Source: VXYL01 sp965116935 (GTDB lineage Bacteria > Pseudomonadota > Gammaproteobacteria > Pseudomonadales > Azotimanducaceae). From it: a stretch of DNA of 64,000 bases. Below the pieces are notes generated by a model. That model was not told where the DNA came from. It worked only from the letters and a program-made list of their open reading frames with translations, and ran no database searches. Positions 8,321 to 16,436 of this stretch are shown here, piece by piece; the first letter of the stretch is position 1, and the number at the start of each line of letters is the position of its first letter. The position numbers and the translations under genes were made by a program. The stretch lies in assembly GCA_965116935.1 (NCBI GenBank), contig OZ220737.1:558001-622000 (forward strand), read 5' to 3'.

Positions 8321-9356
8321 AGCCGAATCGCCCTACTTACTTAACCTCTTGGCGGCGCGCGGGACTCGCCGCTGTTGGCCTGGCCGTGTTCGTCGTTGCT
8401 CCCGAGAGGGGCGCGAATGGACGCGTGCGGCTCGGGTTCCGCGGTGGAGGCATGGATGCGGAGGGACGCCGCACCGTCACGTGGCCGATCTGGCGACACC
8501 CCCTCCGGCTCGCTACCGTTGCCTCCCTGCTCGACCACCCTGGACTTGGCGATGTCGCCGAGCGCCACGCCCTTTGGGGTGGCGGCGCCGCGCCACGCGG
8601 TTCATCAACGGCCACTACATGAACCTCACGCGGGGCCTGCCCGTCTAGGGCACACGCATGTTGCGGCAACCGCAGTGTGTTTTCGGGCCATTCACCGTTA
8701 GGACGGACTCCATCGACGAATTCCCTTGTCGCGGCAGCAGAGCCAGCAGGTTTCCCGACACACAATCATCTCGTCCCACAGGCCAAGAGGACAATCTCGC
8801 ACGCACGGTGAGCAGATTCCGTGCGGCGACTTGCCCGCGGCGCACCGCCTCGGTGACGCATAGAAGCTGGGCAGGTGGTTCTCGACGCTTCACTGATCGC
8901 TCGACAAGCCGGCGCGTTGCGAACAGCCTGATCGCGCCGAGCGTGAGACATCGCCCCGGTTGCATGTGGGACGAAATGTTTGCTGTGGAATTCCCGAGGT
9001 CAGATCGCATCTAAAGGCAACAAAGACCCTGCCGGCCCCTAAGGTCGTGCGGCTGCCGCCGGTGACGTTGCAGAAGCCGGTGCGTCGGCTGTCAGCGGCA
9101 TGAACCCGCGCCGGCTGCGGGGACCACGGTGCGTGCGATACGGCTGCCCCGGTTTCTGGCCTGGCGCACGAACGTCGTCGGGTGTCGGCGAGAAAGCGCG
9201 TCACCCTCCGCCTCGGATTCTGTCAGCCAGACGCCGCCTGCGCCAGGCATTTCATGCGTTCGGGGGTGGCCGCTCAGGCCATGACCGTTTGTGTGTCGGG
9301 AGCTGCACGACACGTTCCCGAAAACCACGCGCCCACTGCCGACCTCACGCCCATAC
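8321..9356. other. Gene-poor spacer between DUF1640 genes A and B
   Basis: About 1 kb with no supported gene. An open frame at 8317-8622 (plus) resembles nothing I recognise, and the others are short and mutually overlapping on both strands. It may be a relic of a lost gene. Confidence 0.5.
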
Positions 9357-9486
9357 CGCACCAAGGCGACAACACACGCCGCCCAAAAGCAGGCCAATCT
9401 CCCACGCGCCCCAAGGCAATCTCGCACCCCGAAACTCCCCCCTCCAGCGGCTAAAGTGGTAACGTCACTCAACGGAAAACAAAGCC
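9357..9486 (+). promoter_or_regulatory. Shared upstream leader of DUF1640 gene B
   Basis: Copied block ending GGCTAAAGTGGTAACGTC and then CAACGGAAAACAAAG before the ATG; nearly identical to the leaders of genes C and D. It could hold the promoter and a regulatory RNA or protein site. Confidence 0.65.
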
Positions 9487-10188
9487 ATGCAAGCCGCCGT
9501 GCTAGATACGCTCCGCTGCGCCCAAACCTTGATAACCGCCGGCTTCCCGCCGGAACAAGCCGAGGCCACAGCCCAGGTGCTCGGCGACGCCTTGGCCGAC
9601 GTAGCCACCAAGACGGACTTGGAACGCCACGCCGCAATGCAAAAGGCGGACCTGGAACGCCACGCCGCAACGCAAAAGGCGGACCTGGAATGCCACGCCG
9701 CAACGCAAAAGGCGGACCTGGAACGCCTCGAAGCCAAGCTCGACGACGCCATCAGCAGCACGAAGGCCGAACTCAAGGCCGCAGTCGACCGCATCGACAC
9801 GAAGTTCGACGCGATGGACCAGAGATTCGACGGGATGGACCAGAGGCTCGACGGGATCGAGAAGAGGCTCGACGAGAAAATCGACAGCAGGTTCGATTCC
9901 CTGAGCGGAAAGATCAACATCCTCATCGGATTCGTCGGCGTCATGCTGACAGCCGTCCTAGGCTTCGCCTTCCTCGCCATAGCACTCAACGTGCCTTGGG
10001 GCGAACCCCAAGGCGCCGTGGACAATCCCGCCGATTCCTCGGCCACCACCCAAGCCCACACGGCGCCACCCAAACCCTCGGGAGCCCAGCCAGCCACGCC
10101 TCCAGCGTTCCCACCCACACAGGCCACACCCAACGCCCCCCACGCGAGCCCGCCGGGCGGGCTGGGGGGCGAGATGTCCTCCATCTAG
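9487..10188 (+). CDS. DUF1640-type coiled-coil membrane protein (paralogue B)
   Basis: 233 residues. The same head as gene A (AVLDTLRCAQTLITAGF, QAEATAQVLGDALADVAT). The coiled coil contains three successive 11-residue units (LERHAAMQKAD and variants, 33-nt DNA repeats), then DQRFDGM/DQRLDGI-type heptads. One membrane segment (ILIGFVGVMLTAVLGFAFLAI) and a long Pro/Ala-rich tail follow. The tail is read through low-complexity DNA up to a REP element 40 bp beyond the stop. Confidence 0.8.
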   Translation: MQAAVLDTLRCAQTLITAGFPPEQAEATAQVLGDALADVATKTDLERHAAMQKADLERHAATQKADLECHAATQKADLERLEAKLDDAISSTKAELKAAVDRIDTKFDAMDQRFDGMDQRLDGIEKRLDEKIDSRFDSLSGKINILIGFVGVMLTAVLGFAFLAIALNVPWGEPQGAVDNPADSSATTQAHTAPPKPSGAQPATPPAFPPTQATPNAPHASPPGGLGGEMSSI

Positions 10189-10225
10189 GAACACCGGAAC
10201 CGCCCCGCCCACCGGCCGCGTGACG

Positions 10226-10376
10226 CTCCTCGGAGGGAGGGCGTCTCGCCCTCCCAACGCGCCGCAAGGCGCGTCCTTCGCTACCCACCTCTTTGCCCGC
10301 GACTCGCGCGCCTGTCGGCGTGTGCGAGGGCGAGACGCCCTCGCCCCCAGGGCCTCGACTTCGATTCAGATTGTCA
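10226..10376. repeat. REP-type composite (family A) with conserved right flank
   Basis: Left arm GGAGGGCGTCTCGCCCTCC followed by CGCGCCGCAAGGCGCG, spacer, right arm CGAGGGCGAGACGCCCTCG, then the conserved flank GGGCCTCGACTTCGATTCAG. The same arrangement recurs at 13988-14144, and its right half at 11223-11300. Confidence 0.8.
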
Positions 10377-10417
10377 AAGAGTCAACGTGTTCGCTGCACG
10401 TCGGGACGAGGCATCCG

Positions 10418-10470
10418 CAGGGGCGACCCTTGTGGTCGCCCGTCGCGCCAGGCCGGGAAGGGTTCGTGCA
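10418..10470. repeat. REP-type palindrome (family B)
   Basis: GGGCGACCCTTGTGGTCGCCC-type palindrome with the flank CGTCGCGCCAGGCCG. Copies of this family lie at 11338, 12785, 14273, 32815 and 39801; near those sites a related motif GGGGACAAGCCC.CCGCCCC is often present. Confidence 0.75.
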
Positions 10471-10587
10471 GCAGGGCATGTGCCGCGTGGGAAAAGCTCG
10501 CCCGGCACCGTCTCGACGTAGCCGGCACAGCGGGTCGCGAACACGAGCGGTGCAAGGTTCGAGGCACGCCCTGCAACCCGCCGGCGC

Positions 10588-10700
10588 GCATACCACACCA
10601 ACGCGACAACATACGCCGCCCGAACCAAGCCAATCTCGCACCCCGGAACTCCCTCCCCCACCGGCTAAAGTGGTAACGTCAGCCCAACGGAAACAAACCA
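10588..10700 (+). promoter_or_regulatory. Shared upstream leader of DUF1640 gene C
   Basis: ACCACACCAACGCGACAACA through GGCTAAAGTGGTAACGTC to the ATG; almost identical to the leader of gene D. Conservation exceeds that of the downstream coiled-coil coding parts. Confidence 0.65.
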
Positions 10701-11195
10701 ATGACCACCGCCGTGCTAGACACCCTCCGCTGCGCCCAAACCCTCAAAGACGCAGGCTTCGCCCCAAAACAGGCCGAAGCCACCGCCCAGGTCCTCGGCG
10801 ATGCGCTGGCCGACGTCGCCACCAAGGATGACCTCGACCGGCACACCGCAGTGCAGAAGGAAGACCTCGACCGCCACGCCGCAATGCAAAAGGCCGACCT
10901 CGAGGCCGCAGTCGAACTCATCGAGACCAAGTTCGACGCCGTGAACCAGCGGTTCCACTCGATGGAGACGTCAATTCAGACGCAGTTCGCCAGCGTCCAG
11001 GAGCAGCTCGGATCCTTCCGCGACCAGTTCAGGCACCAAGCCCGCGTCACCTACATTCTGCTGGGGATCATCGCCGGCGTCGCCTTCGGCGACCTCGTGG
11101 CGCCATACCTTCCGTTGGGCAAGACGCCAACCGCGCCGCCCGCTGCCGCCGAATCCCCGACCGCCGTCCCGGACGCCCATTCCATCCCAGACTGA
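10701..11195 (+). CDS. DUF1640-type coiled-coil membrane protein (paralogue C)
   Basis: 164 residues. Head as in gene A; a short coiled coil with two or three 11-residue units (LDRHAAMQKAD); then SMETSIQTQFASVQEQLGSF and one membrane segment (VTYILLGIIAGVAFGDLVAP) with a short Pro-rich tail. The C-terminal half is nearly identical to gene D at DNA level, so C and D come from a recent duplication and differ mainly in the number of coiled-coil units. Confidence 0.8.
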   Translation: MTTAVLDTLRCAQTLKDAGFAPKQAEATAQVLGDALADVATKDDLDRHTAVQKEDLDRHAAMQKADLEAAVELIETKFDAVNQRFHSMETSIQTQFASVQEQLGSFRDQFRHQARVTYILLGIIAGVAFGDLVAPYLPLGKTPTAPPAAAESPTAVPDAHSIPD

Positions 11196-11222
11196 CCTAG
11201 GCTGCTGCACATCTCTTTCCGC

Positions 11223-11300
11223 GCGAACTCGCGCGCCTGTCGGCGCGTGCGAGGGCGAGACGCCCTCGCCCCTAGGGCCTCGACTTCGATTCAGATTGTC
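11223..11300. repeat. REP-type right arm (family A)
   Basis: CGAGGGCGAGACGCCCTCG with the flank GGGCCTCGACTTCGATTCAG, matching the right half of 10226-10376. A family B palindrome follows at 11338-11385. Confidence 0.75.
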
Positions 11301-11412
11301 AAAGAATCAACGTGTTCGCCGCACGTCGGGACGAGGCATCCGTAGAGGCGACCCTTGTGGTCGCCCGTCGCGCCAAGCCGAGGCGGTGCCCTGCAACCCA
11401 CCCCAATGGCCG

Positions 11413-11527
11413 CGCATACCACACGAACGCGACAACATGCGCCGTCCGAACCAAGCCAATCTCGCACCCCGGAACTCCCTCCTCCACCGGCTAAAGTGGT
11501 AACGTCCGCCCAACGGAAACAAAACCA
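11413..11527 (+). promoter_or_regulatory. Shared upstream leader of DUF1640 gene D
   Basis: Same blocks as the leader of gene C, ending GGCTAAAGTGGTAACGTC and CAACGGAAACAAAACCA before the ATG. Confidence 0.65.
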
Positions 11528-12055
11528 ATGACCACCGCCGTGCTAGACACCCTCCGCTGCGCCCAAACCCTCAAAGACGCAGGCTTCGCCCCAAAACAGG
11601 CCGAAGCCACCGCCCAGGTCCTCGGCGATGCGCTGGCCGACGTCGCCACCAAGGAAGACCTCGACCGGCACACCGCAATGCAGAAGGATGACCTCAAGGC
11701 CGCAGTCGACCGCCTCGAAACTAAGATCGACGCCGTGAACCAGCGGGTCCACTCGATGGAGACGTCAACGCAGAAGCAGTTCGCCAGCGTCCAGGAGCAG
11801 CTCGGATCCTTCCGCGACCAGTTCAGGCACCAAGCCCGCGTCACCTACATTCTGCTGGGGATCATCGCCGGCATCGCCTTCGGCGACCTCGTGGCGCCAT
11901 ACCTTCCGTTGGGCAAGACGCCAACCGCGCCGCCCGCTGCCGCCGAATCCCCGACCGCCGTCCCGGACGCCCATTCCATCCCGGCGCGAACCAGCACCGA
12001 AGCGGAGCCGCTCGACAACCCCGCCGAAACCCCGCCACCCTCCTCAACTCCCTGA
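11528..12055 (+). CDS. DUF1640-type coiled-coil membrane protein (paralogue D)
   Basis: 175 residues. Head identical to gene C over about 45 residues; coiled coil with a single 11-residue unit (LDRHTAMQKDD); membrane segment VTYILLGIIAGIAFGDLVAP; a tail longer than in gene C, ending with Pro/Ser repeats. Being the near-twin of gene C, it shows how coil length varies within the array. Confidence 0.8.
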   Translation: MTTAVLDTLRCAQTLKDAGFAPKQAEATAQVLGDALADVATKEDLDRHTAMQKDDLKAAVDRLETKIDAVNQRVHSMETSTQKQFASVQEQLGSFRDQFRHQARVTYILLGIIAGIAFGDLVAPYLPLGKTPTAPPAAAESPTAVPDAHSIPARTSTEAEPLDNPAETPPPSSTP

Positions 12056-12161
12056 CGACGCAGGATTGGCCAAACACGGGCGACCACACGGGTCGCGCCC
12101 TACGGCGTCCCGTCGCACATGCCAGGGTCCGGCCAACATGGACGTGCGTCATAGGAAGAAC

Positions 12162-12746
12162 ATGATCGACACCGTTCGATACGCGAAACGTCTCAAGGCT
12201 GCTGGAGTGGAAGATCCGTTGGCCGAGGAGATGTCACAGGCGCTCAACGACGAGCTCATCGCCAGCCTGCTCAAGGAGGGGCCGCTGGGGGCTGGCCGTG
12301 AGGCGAAAGCACCTGATGAGCCGTTTGATCGAAGGGCAGCCCGCGCGGAGGCTCAGGCAGCCCTGTGGATGCGGCAGGCACAGCTCAGCAAAGATCAAAG
12401 AAACGTCTTGAGGAGAGTGGTCTCCCGGCGGCTCGCCTTGCCCGAGCGCAAGGCACGCTACAACCCGCTTGCACTTTGGCGAGAAACTCGGGCGGAGTAC
12501 CGGAGATTGCGGAAAGAAACGAAGGCGCTGGCGGCCATGGACCGGGACTGGGTGAAAGACCACCTCACCCAGATCAAGGTCATGCGGGTCCTGATTCTCA
12601 TGTTGATTCTGGCGCTGGCGCTTTCGCTCTACCTGTGGATTCTAGTTCTCTTTTGGGCCAATCCCCCCGTTCTGGCTTTCCTTGGAACGATCCTCTTCGG
12701 TTGCTGCGCTTGCTGGGCCTACACGCATCTGCATTTTCTGGACTGA
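12162..12746 (+). CDS. Divergent DUF1640-like membrane protein (paralogue E)
   Basis: 194 residues from ATG 12162, which has AGGAAG just upstream; ATG 12138 is an alternative start in frame. The head MIDTVRYAKRLKAAGVEDPL, EEMSQALNDEL follows the same pattern as genes A-D but is clearly diverged. A basic, helical middle contains few heptad repeats. It ends with two hydrophobic segments (VLILMLILALALSLYLWILV and VLAFLGTILFGCCACWAYTH) rather than one. No Pro-rich tail. It closes the array and lacks the copied leader. Confidence 0.65.
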   Translation: MIDTVRYAKRLKAAGVEDPLAEEMSQALNDELIASLLKEGPLGAGREAKAPDEPFDRRAARAEAQAALWMRQAQLSKDQRNVLRRVVSRRLALPERKARYNPLALWRETRAEYRRLRKETKALAAMDRDWVKDHLTQIKVMRVLILMLILALALSLYLWILVLFWANPPVLAFLGTILFGCCACWAYTHLHFLD

Positions 12747-12784
12747 CCTGGGCTGCGCGCCATTCGGGAAGACACGCCCTTCAG

Positions 12785-12885
12785 ACAGGGGCGACCCTTG
12801 TGGTCCCGTCGCGCCAGGCCGGGGCCGTTCGTTGTATCCAAGACGGGTGGGGACAAGCCCGCCCCTACGGGGGGACCGCACGTCG
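12785..12885. repeat. REP-type palindromes (family B)
   Basis: GGGGCGACCCTTGTGGTCCC with the flank CGTCGCGCCAGGCCG, then a GGTGGGGACAAGCCCGCCCC motif with CTACGGGG. Same family as 14273-14385. Confidence 0.7.
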
Positions 12886-13005
12886 TGCACGCCTGCAGCT
12901 CCGCATGGCTGTGGGAGATCCGCCCGCCTTTTGTAGGCCATCTGCCGTAGCGCCGAGCGCCCGTTCAGGCCACCATTTGGGCGAGCCAGACACAGGACGC
13001 GAGCC

Positions 13006-13950
13006 ATGGCGAACGTCAGCCACGACCAGAACTTCAAGAACCTCATCCTCGACTATCCCCGCGACGCGCTTGCCCTCTTCGCCGCCGAGGAGGCGCCGGA
13101 ACCGGGGGACGACGTGCGCATCGAGCCGCTGCGCCAGGAGCAGCTCAAGGAGCGCCTCGGCGACCGCTTCCGCGAGCTTGACGTGCCGCTGCGGGTCGAG
13201 TGGGACGACGGCCGGCGCGAGACCGTGCTGTTCGTGATCGAGGAGGAGACCGAGCCGCGGCGGTTCTCGCCGCACCGGCTGGCGCACTATTGCCTGGACC
13301 TGGCGCAGATGTTCGAGACGGACCGCGTGGTGCCGGTGGCGGTCTTCCTGCGCGGCATGGCGACGGCGGGCGACGGGGCCGCGCCGCTGGTGCTGGGCAC
13401 GGAGCGGCGCCCCTGCCTGACGTTCCGCCACCTCGCGTTCCGGCTGGCCCAGACGCCCTACGAGGACTGGCGTGACAGCGGCAACGTGGCGGCACTCGTC
13501 AACCTGCCGAACATGCGGGTGCCGGCGGAGCGCCGGGTGGACGCCTACGCCGCCGCGGTGCGGGGCCTCGCGGCGCTGGAAACGGACCCCGACAGGAGGG
13601 CAAAATACATGGAGTTCATCGACGCCTACGCCGACCTCGACGAGGACGAGTACCGGCGCTACGAACGCGACCACGCGGAGGAGAGCAAGGCCATGGCAGG
13701 AGCCATCCAGAGAGCCCGCGACGAAGGCCGGCAGGAGGGCCGGCAGGAAGGCCGGCAGGAAGGCCGGCAGGAGGGTAGGCAGGAAGGAACGCGGATCGTT
13801 CTGGAGCGGCAGCTGCAGCATCGATTCGGCCTCCTGTCTCCCCGGGTTGCCGACCGGCTGCGCCGGGCATCCGCCGGCGATCTCGAGAGCTGGGCCAACC
13901 AGGTCCTCGACGCCAACACAATCGACGAGGTGTTCCGGCCAGGCCGCTAG
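13006..13950 (+). CDS. Rpn-like PD-(D/E)XK nuclease family protein
   Basis: 314 residues; ATG with AGGA 8 nt upstream. It begins HDQNFKNLILDYP, has VLFVIEEETEP (core Glu/Lys region), RLAHYCLDLAQM and VPVAVFLRG, the pattern of Rpn/transposase-31-like predicted nucleases, which act on DNA and are often multicopy. The C-terminal third is helical with five EGRQ repeats (residues about 243-262) and ends in a leucine-rich tail. The 3' third is duplicated at 14436-14790. REP elements follow directly after the stop. The role is unknown; recombination promotion is reported for the E. coli Rpn proteins. Confidence 0.75.
   Translation: MANVSHDQNFKNLILDYPRDALALFAAEEAPEPGDDVRIEPLRQEQLKERLGDRFRELDVPLRVEWDDGRRETVLFVIEEETEPRRFSPHRLAHYCLDLAQMFETDRVVPVAVFLRGMATAGDGAAPLVLGTERRPCLTFRHLAFRLAQTPYEDWRDSGNVAALVNLPNMRVPAERRVDAYAAAVRGLAALETDPDRRAKYMEFIDAYADLDEDEYRRYERDHAEESKAMAGAIQRARDEGRQEGRQEGRQEGRQEGRQEGTRIVLERQLQHRFGLLSPRVADRLRRASAGDLESWANQVLDANTIDEVFRPGR
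13724..13789 (+). repeat. 12-nt in-frame tandem repeat encoding EGRQ
   Basis: Five units of GAAGGCCGGCAG with G/A variation. The duplicate at 14436-14790 holds only three, so repeat number differs between copies. Confidence 0.85.
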
Positions 13951-13987
13951 CGCGCCGCCCGAACCGGCCGCCCCAGCGGCCGCCCGA

Positions 13988-14144
13988 CGCTCCTCGGAGG
14001 GAGGGCGTCTCGCCCTCCCAACGCGCCGCCAAGGCGCGATCCGCGCTGCCCACCTCTTTCCGAGCGATTCGCGCGCCTGTCGGCGCGTGCGAGGGCGGGA
14101 CGCCCCTCGCCCCAAGGGCCTCGACTTCGATTCAGATTGTCACA
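13988..14144. repeat. REP-type composite (family A)
   Basis: Same architecture and right flank (GGGCCTCGACTTCGATTCAG) as 10226-10376, with small indels in both arms. Confidence 0.8.
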
Positions 14145-14272
14145 GAGCCAACGCATTAAACGGCTTGTTCCGCGCGAGTTTCCACCTCCGCCATGGACGG
14201 CGAGTCGCTGACGCGGAAGGAACATCGATGGAGGGTAGGGGAAAGGGCGTTCGCTGCGCCTCGGGACGAGGC

Positions 14273-14385
14273 ATCCGCAGGGGCGACCCTTGTGGTCGCC
14301 CGTCGCGCCAGGCCGAGGCCGTTCGTTGCATTCAAGACGGGCGGGGACAAGCCCAGGGACAAGCCCCGCCCCTACGAGCCCCTAC
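14273..14385. repeat. REP-type palindromes (family B)
   Basis: GGGGCGACCCTTGTGGTCGCC with CGTCGCGCCAGGCCG, then GGCGGGGACAAGCCCAGGGA and CCCCGCCCCTACGAG. Confidence 0.75.
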
Positions 14386-14435
14386 GGGGGCACCGGTTGC
14401 CCGTTCGGGCAATCTCCCACGGCCGAGGGACGCCC

Positions 14436-14790
14436 GGGCGTTGGAAACGGCCTCGACAGGAGGGCAAAATACATGGAGTTCATCGACGCCTACGCCGGTC
14501 TCGACGAGGACGAGTACCGGCGCTACGAACGCGACCACGCGGAGGAGAGCAAGGCCATGGCAGGAGCCATCCAGAGAGCCCGCGACGAGGGCCGGCAGGA
14601 AGGCCGGCAGGAGGGTAGGCAGGAAGGAACGCGGATCGTTCTGGAGCGGCAGCTGCAGCATCGATTCGGCCTCCTGTCTCCCCGGGTTGCCGACCGGCTG
14701 CGCCGGGCATCCGCCGGCGATCTCGAGAGCTGGGCCAACCAGGTCCTCGACGCCAACACAATCGACGAGGTGTTCCGGCCAGGCCGCTAG
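14436..14790 (+). pseudogene. Truncated duplicate of the Rpn-like gene (3' third)
   Basis: From GGAAACGG at 14436 the sequence nearly repeats 13580-13950 (RAKYMEFIDAYA, DEYRRYERDHAEE, then three EGRQ units, then an identical C-terminus to the same stop). The catalytic N-terminal two thirds are absent; a repeat-rich segment with family A and B palindromes stands in front of it. It encodes only the helical tail. Confidence 0.85.
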
Positions 14791-15115
14791 CGCGCCACCC
14801 GAACCCTCGGAAAGCCCAGCCGGCCGCACCTCCGGCGTTCCCACCCACACAGGCCGAGGCATCCGCAGCGGCAATCGGGCAGACCAAGTTCGACGCCCTA
14901 TCCGTCGTAGCGCTACCGGGCCGCCGACCGCAAACTCACTGAGCGCAAGCTGACAAGAGCACACGTTCACGCATGGCTTGCGACCCGCAAAAGCCCACGT
15001 CCAATGGGCACAGCCATCGAAGCGGGCGACCTCCGCTACGACGCACCGAGCGCGGGCACCTTTGTTCAATGGTTACGGACCTTGTTCGAGTTCTGACGGG
15101 ATCTCGAGGAAGCCG
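14791..15115. other. Gene-poor stretch after the truncated Rpn copy
   Basis: About 325 bp. The first 90 bp resemble the 3' flank of DUF1640 gene B (CCCTCGG.AAGCCCAGCC, CCCACACAGGCC). No gene is supported. Confidence 0.5.
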
Positions 15116-15250
15116 GGGTTCGTGCAGGCTCTCGATCTGCTCGTGCTTGGCGCTCGGCTGGATAGCGAAGTCGAACTGCGCCAGCGTCTTCATCGCCGGC
15201 AGCCGCGAGAAGCGCATCGCCGCCCGCAGGCGGTGGTTGCTGACCAGCAC
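15116..15250 (-). pseudogene. IstB-like (IS21 family) fragment
   Basis: The minus strand reads RLRAAMRFSRLPAMKTLAQF, DFAIQPSAKHEQIESLHE, matching the N-terminal pattern of IstB-type AAA ATPases of IS21 elements. The Walker motifs that should follow are absent and the frame degrades. This is a short relic. Confidence 0.55.
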
Positions 15251-15282
15251 GATCTAGGCGCTGAGCGGCTGCTCTCTATGAC

Positions 15283-16242
15283 CTAGACGAACGTGGGGTT
15301 CGCGGGCAGGTTGTTGGGCCGATAGTTGCTTGCGGGGTGGTTCATCCGTTTCTGGACGCTGGCGTGAATCTTGGCGCCTTCCGGGATCGTGCGCCGCTTC
15401 TCGCCTCTCATTCGCCAGAAGCCGGTGTAGGACTCGTGCGCCTTGTCGTGCGGATCGCCTTGGTAGCTTGCGAGTTCGGTCGCGTCCAGCGCCAGGCCGC
15501 AGCGTTGGGCGTTCTTGAGCATCCAGTGCAGGGCGATGTTCGACAGGCCGCGTTCGTCGTACCAGCCGCCAACGTCGGAGTGAACGCCGGCGAACCAGAC
15601 CTGCTCCACGGTCTAGCCGGGGTGCAACGCCGTCTCGTCCCAGAGTGATGGCGGGAAATCCCTGCGCCGCTCGTCGATCGCGAGGGCGTGGTAGCCGTTG
15701 GCGACTTCGGCATTGAGGGTTGCGTCGTGAAAGCGCTTGCCGGCGTTCATGACGAGGGACTCGACGGTGTCCCAGACGCCGACGAAATGCACGGAGCAGT
15801 CTCGTCCGAAGGCCTTGCGGAATTCTGCGGCAAGCGCGTCGTTGCCTTCGGTGTTGTACGCCTTGGCCGCGTACTCGACCAGATTGCCAGCATCGCGCCG
15901 AAGCAGGCCGCATTTGTGGATCATTCCCGCCACCGAGCGCGCGGTGAAGGCGCCGCGGCTAAAGCCGAAGAGGAAGACCTTGTCGCCGGGCTGGTAGCAG
16001 GCCATCAGATAGCGATAGGCGTCTTCGACGTTCTTCTGCAAGCCGTGGCCTGTTGCCTGGTCGCCCTTCGCTCTGAGCTTGCCGTCTTCCTCGTAGTCCC
16101 ACCCGCCGGTGCCTACGCCAGGGTCGTAGTAGGCAACCTGTGCATCGTCCTTCCGGGCGAGCATGTAGGTGAGCACCACGTTGGTGTTGTTGCGGCCGAA
16201 CTCGTTGCCGGTGCCGTCGCAGCAGATGACGATGTTCTTCAC
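15283..16242 (-). pseudogene. Tle1-like (DUF2235) alpha/beta hydrolase with internal amber stop
   Basis: Start GTG at 16242 gives VKNIVICCDGTGNEFGRNNT, the typical start of DUF2235 proteins (Tle1-like phospholipase catalytic domain). The nucleophile motif GFSRGAFTAR is present, and FAGVHSDVGGWY supplies a later catalytic Asp region. A TAG at 15613-15615 breaks the frame between LWDETALHPG and TVEQVWFAGVH; the same frame then continues to the natural stop at 15283. A CAG to TAG change is the simplest explanation. The gene stands alone, with no VgrG, immunity or adaptor gene near it, so secretion by a type VI system is not supported here. Confidence 0.8.
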
Positions 16243-16436
16243 GGGGCCTCGCGTTCTTGGTTGTTTGGATGGGAGCAAGATACCCCGGCGGGGGCGGTGC
16301 AAAGTTGTGTAGAGGTTGCAGAGCGCCGCCCGCGCCAACTGGGCCGCCTACGCCAACTGGGAAGGCGCTTGGCGCGGGCTGGGGCAGCCCGCCTAAGTCA
16401 GCCTTGCGGTTCTCGCGCTTGGAGATGCGCTTGAGT

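Noticed and set aside
8317..8622. 100-codon open frame after DUF1640 gene A
   Set aside because: No ribosome site, no recognisable motif, and the opposite strand is equally open; not enough for a gene call.
7386..11527. Repeated leaders and coils considered as a CRISPR-like array
   Set aside because: Repeats are hundreds of bases apart and lie before genes; no short regular spacers and no cas genes.
13472..14953. A 493-codon open frame on the plus strand
   Set aside because: Out-of-frame shadow of the Rpn-like gene and its copy, running through REP DNA; Ser/Arg/Thr-rich with no family features.
15283..16242. Type VI secretion island around the Tle1-like gene
   Set aside because: No vgrG, PAAR, tap/Eag adaptor or immunity gene nearby; only relics surround it.
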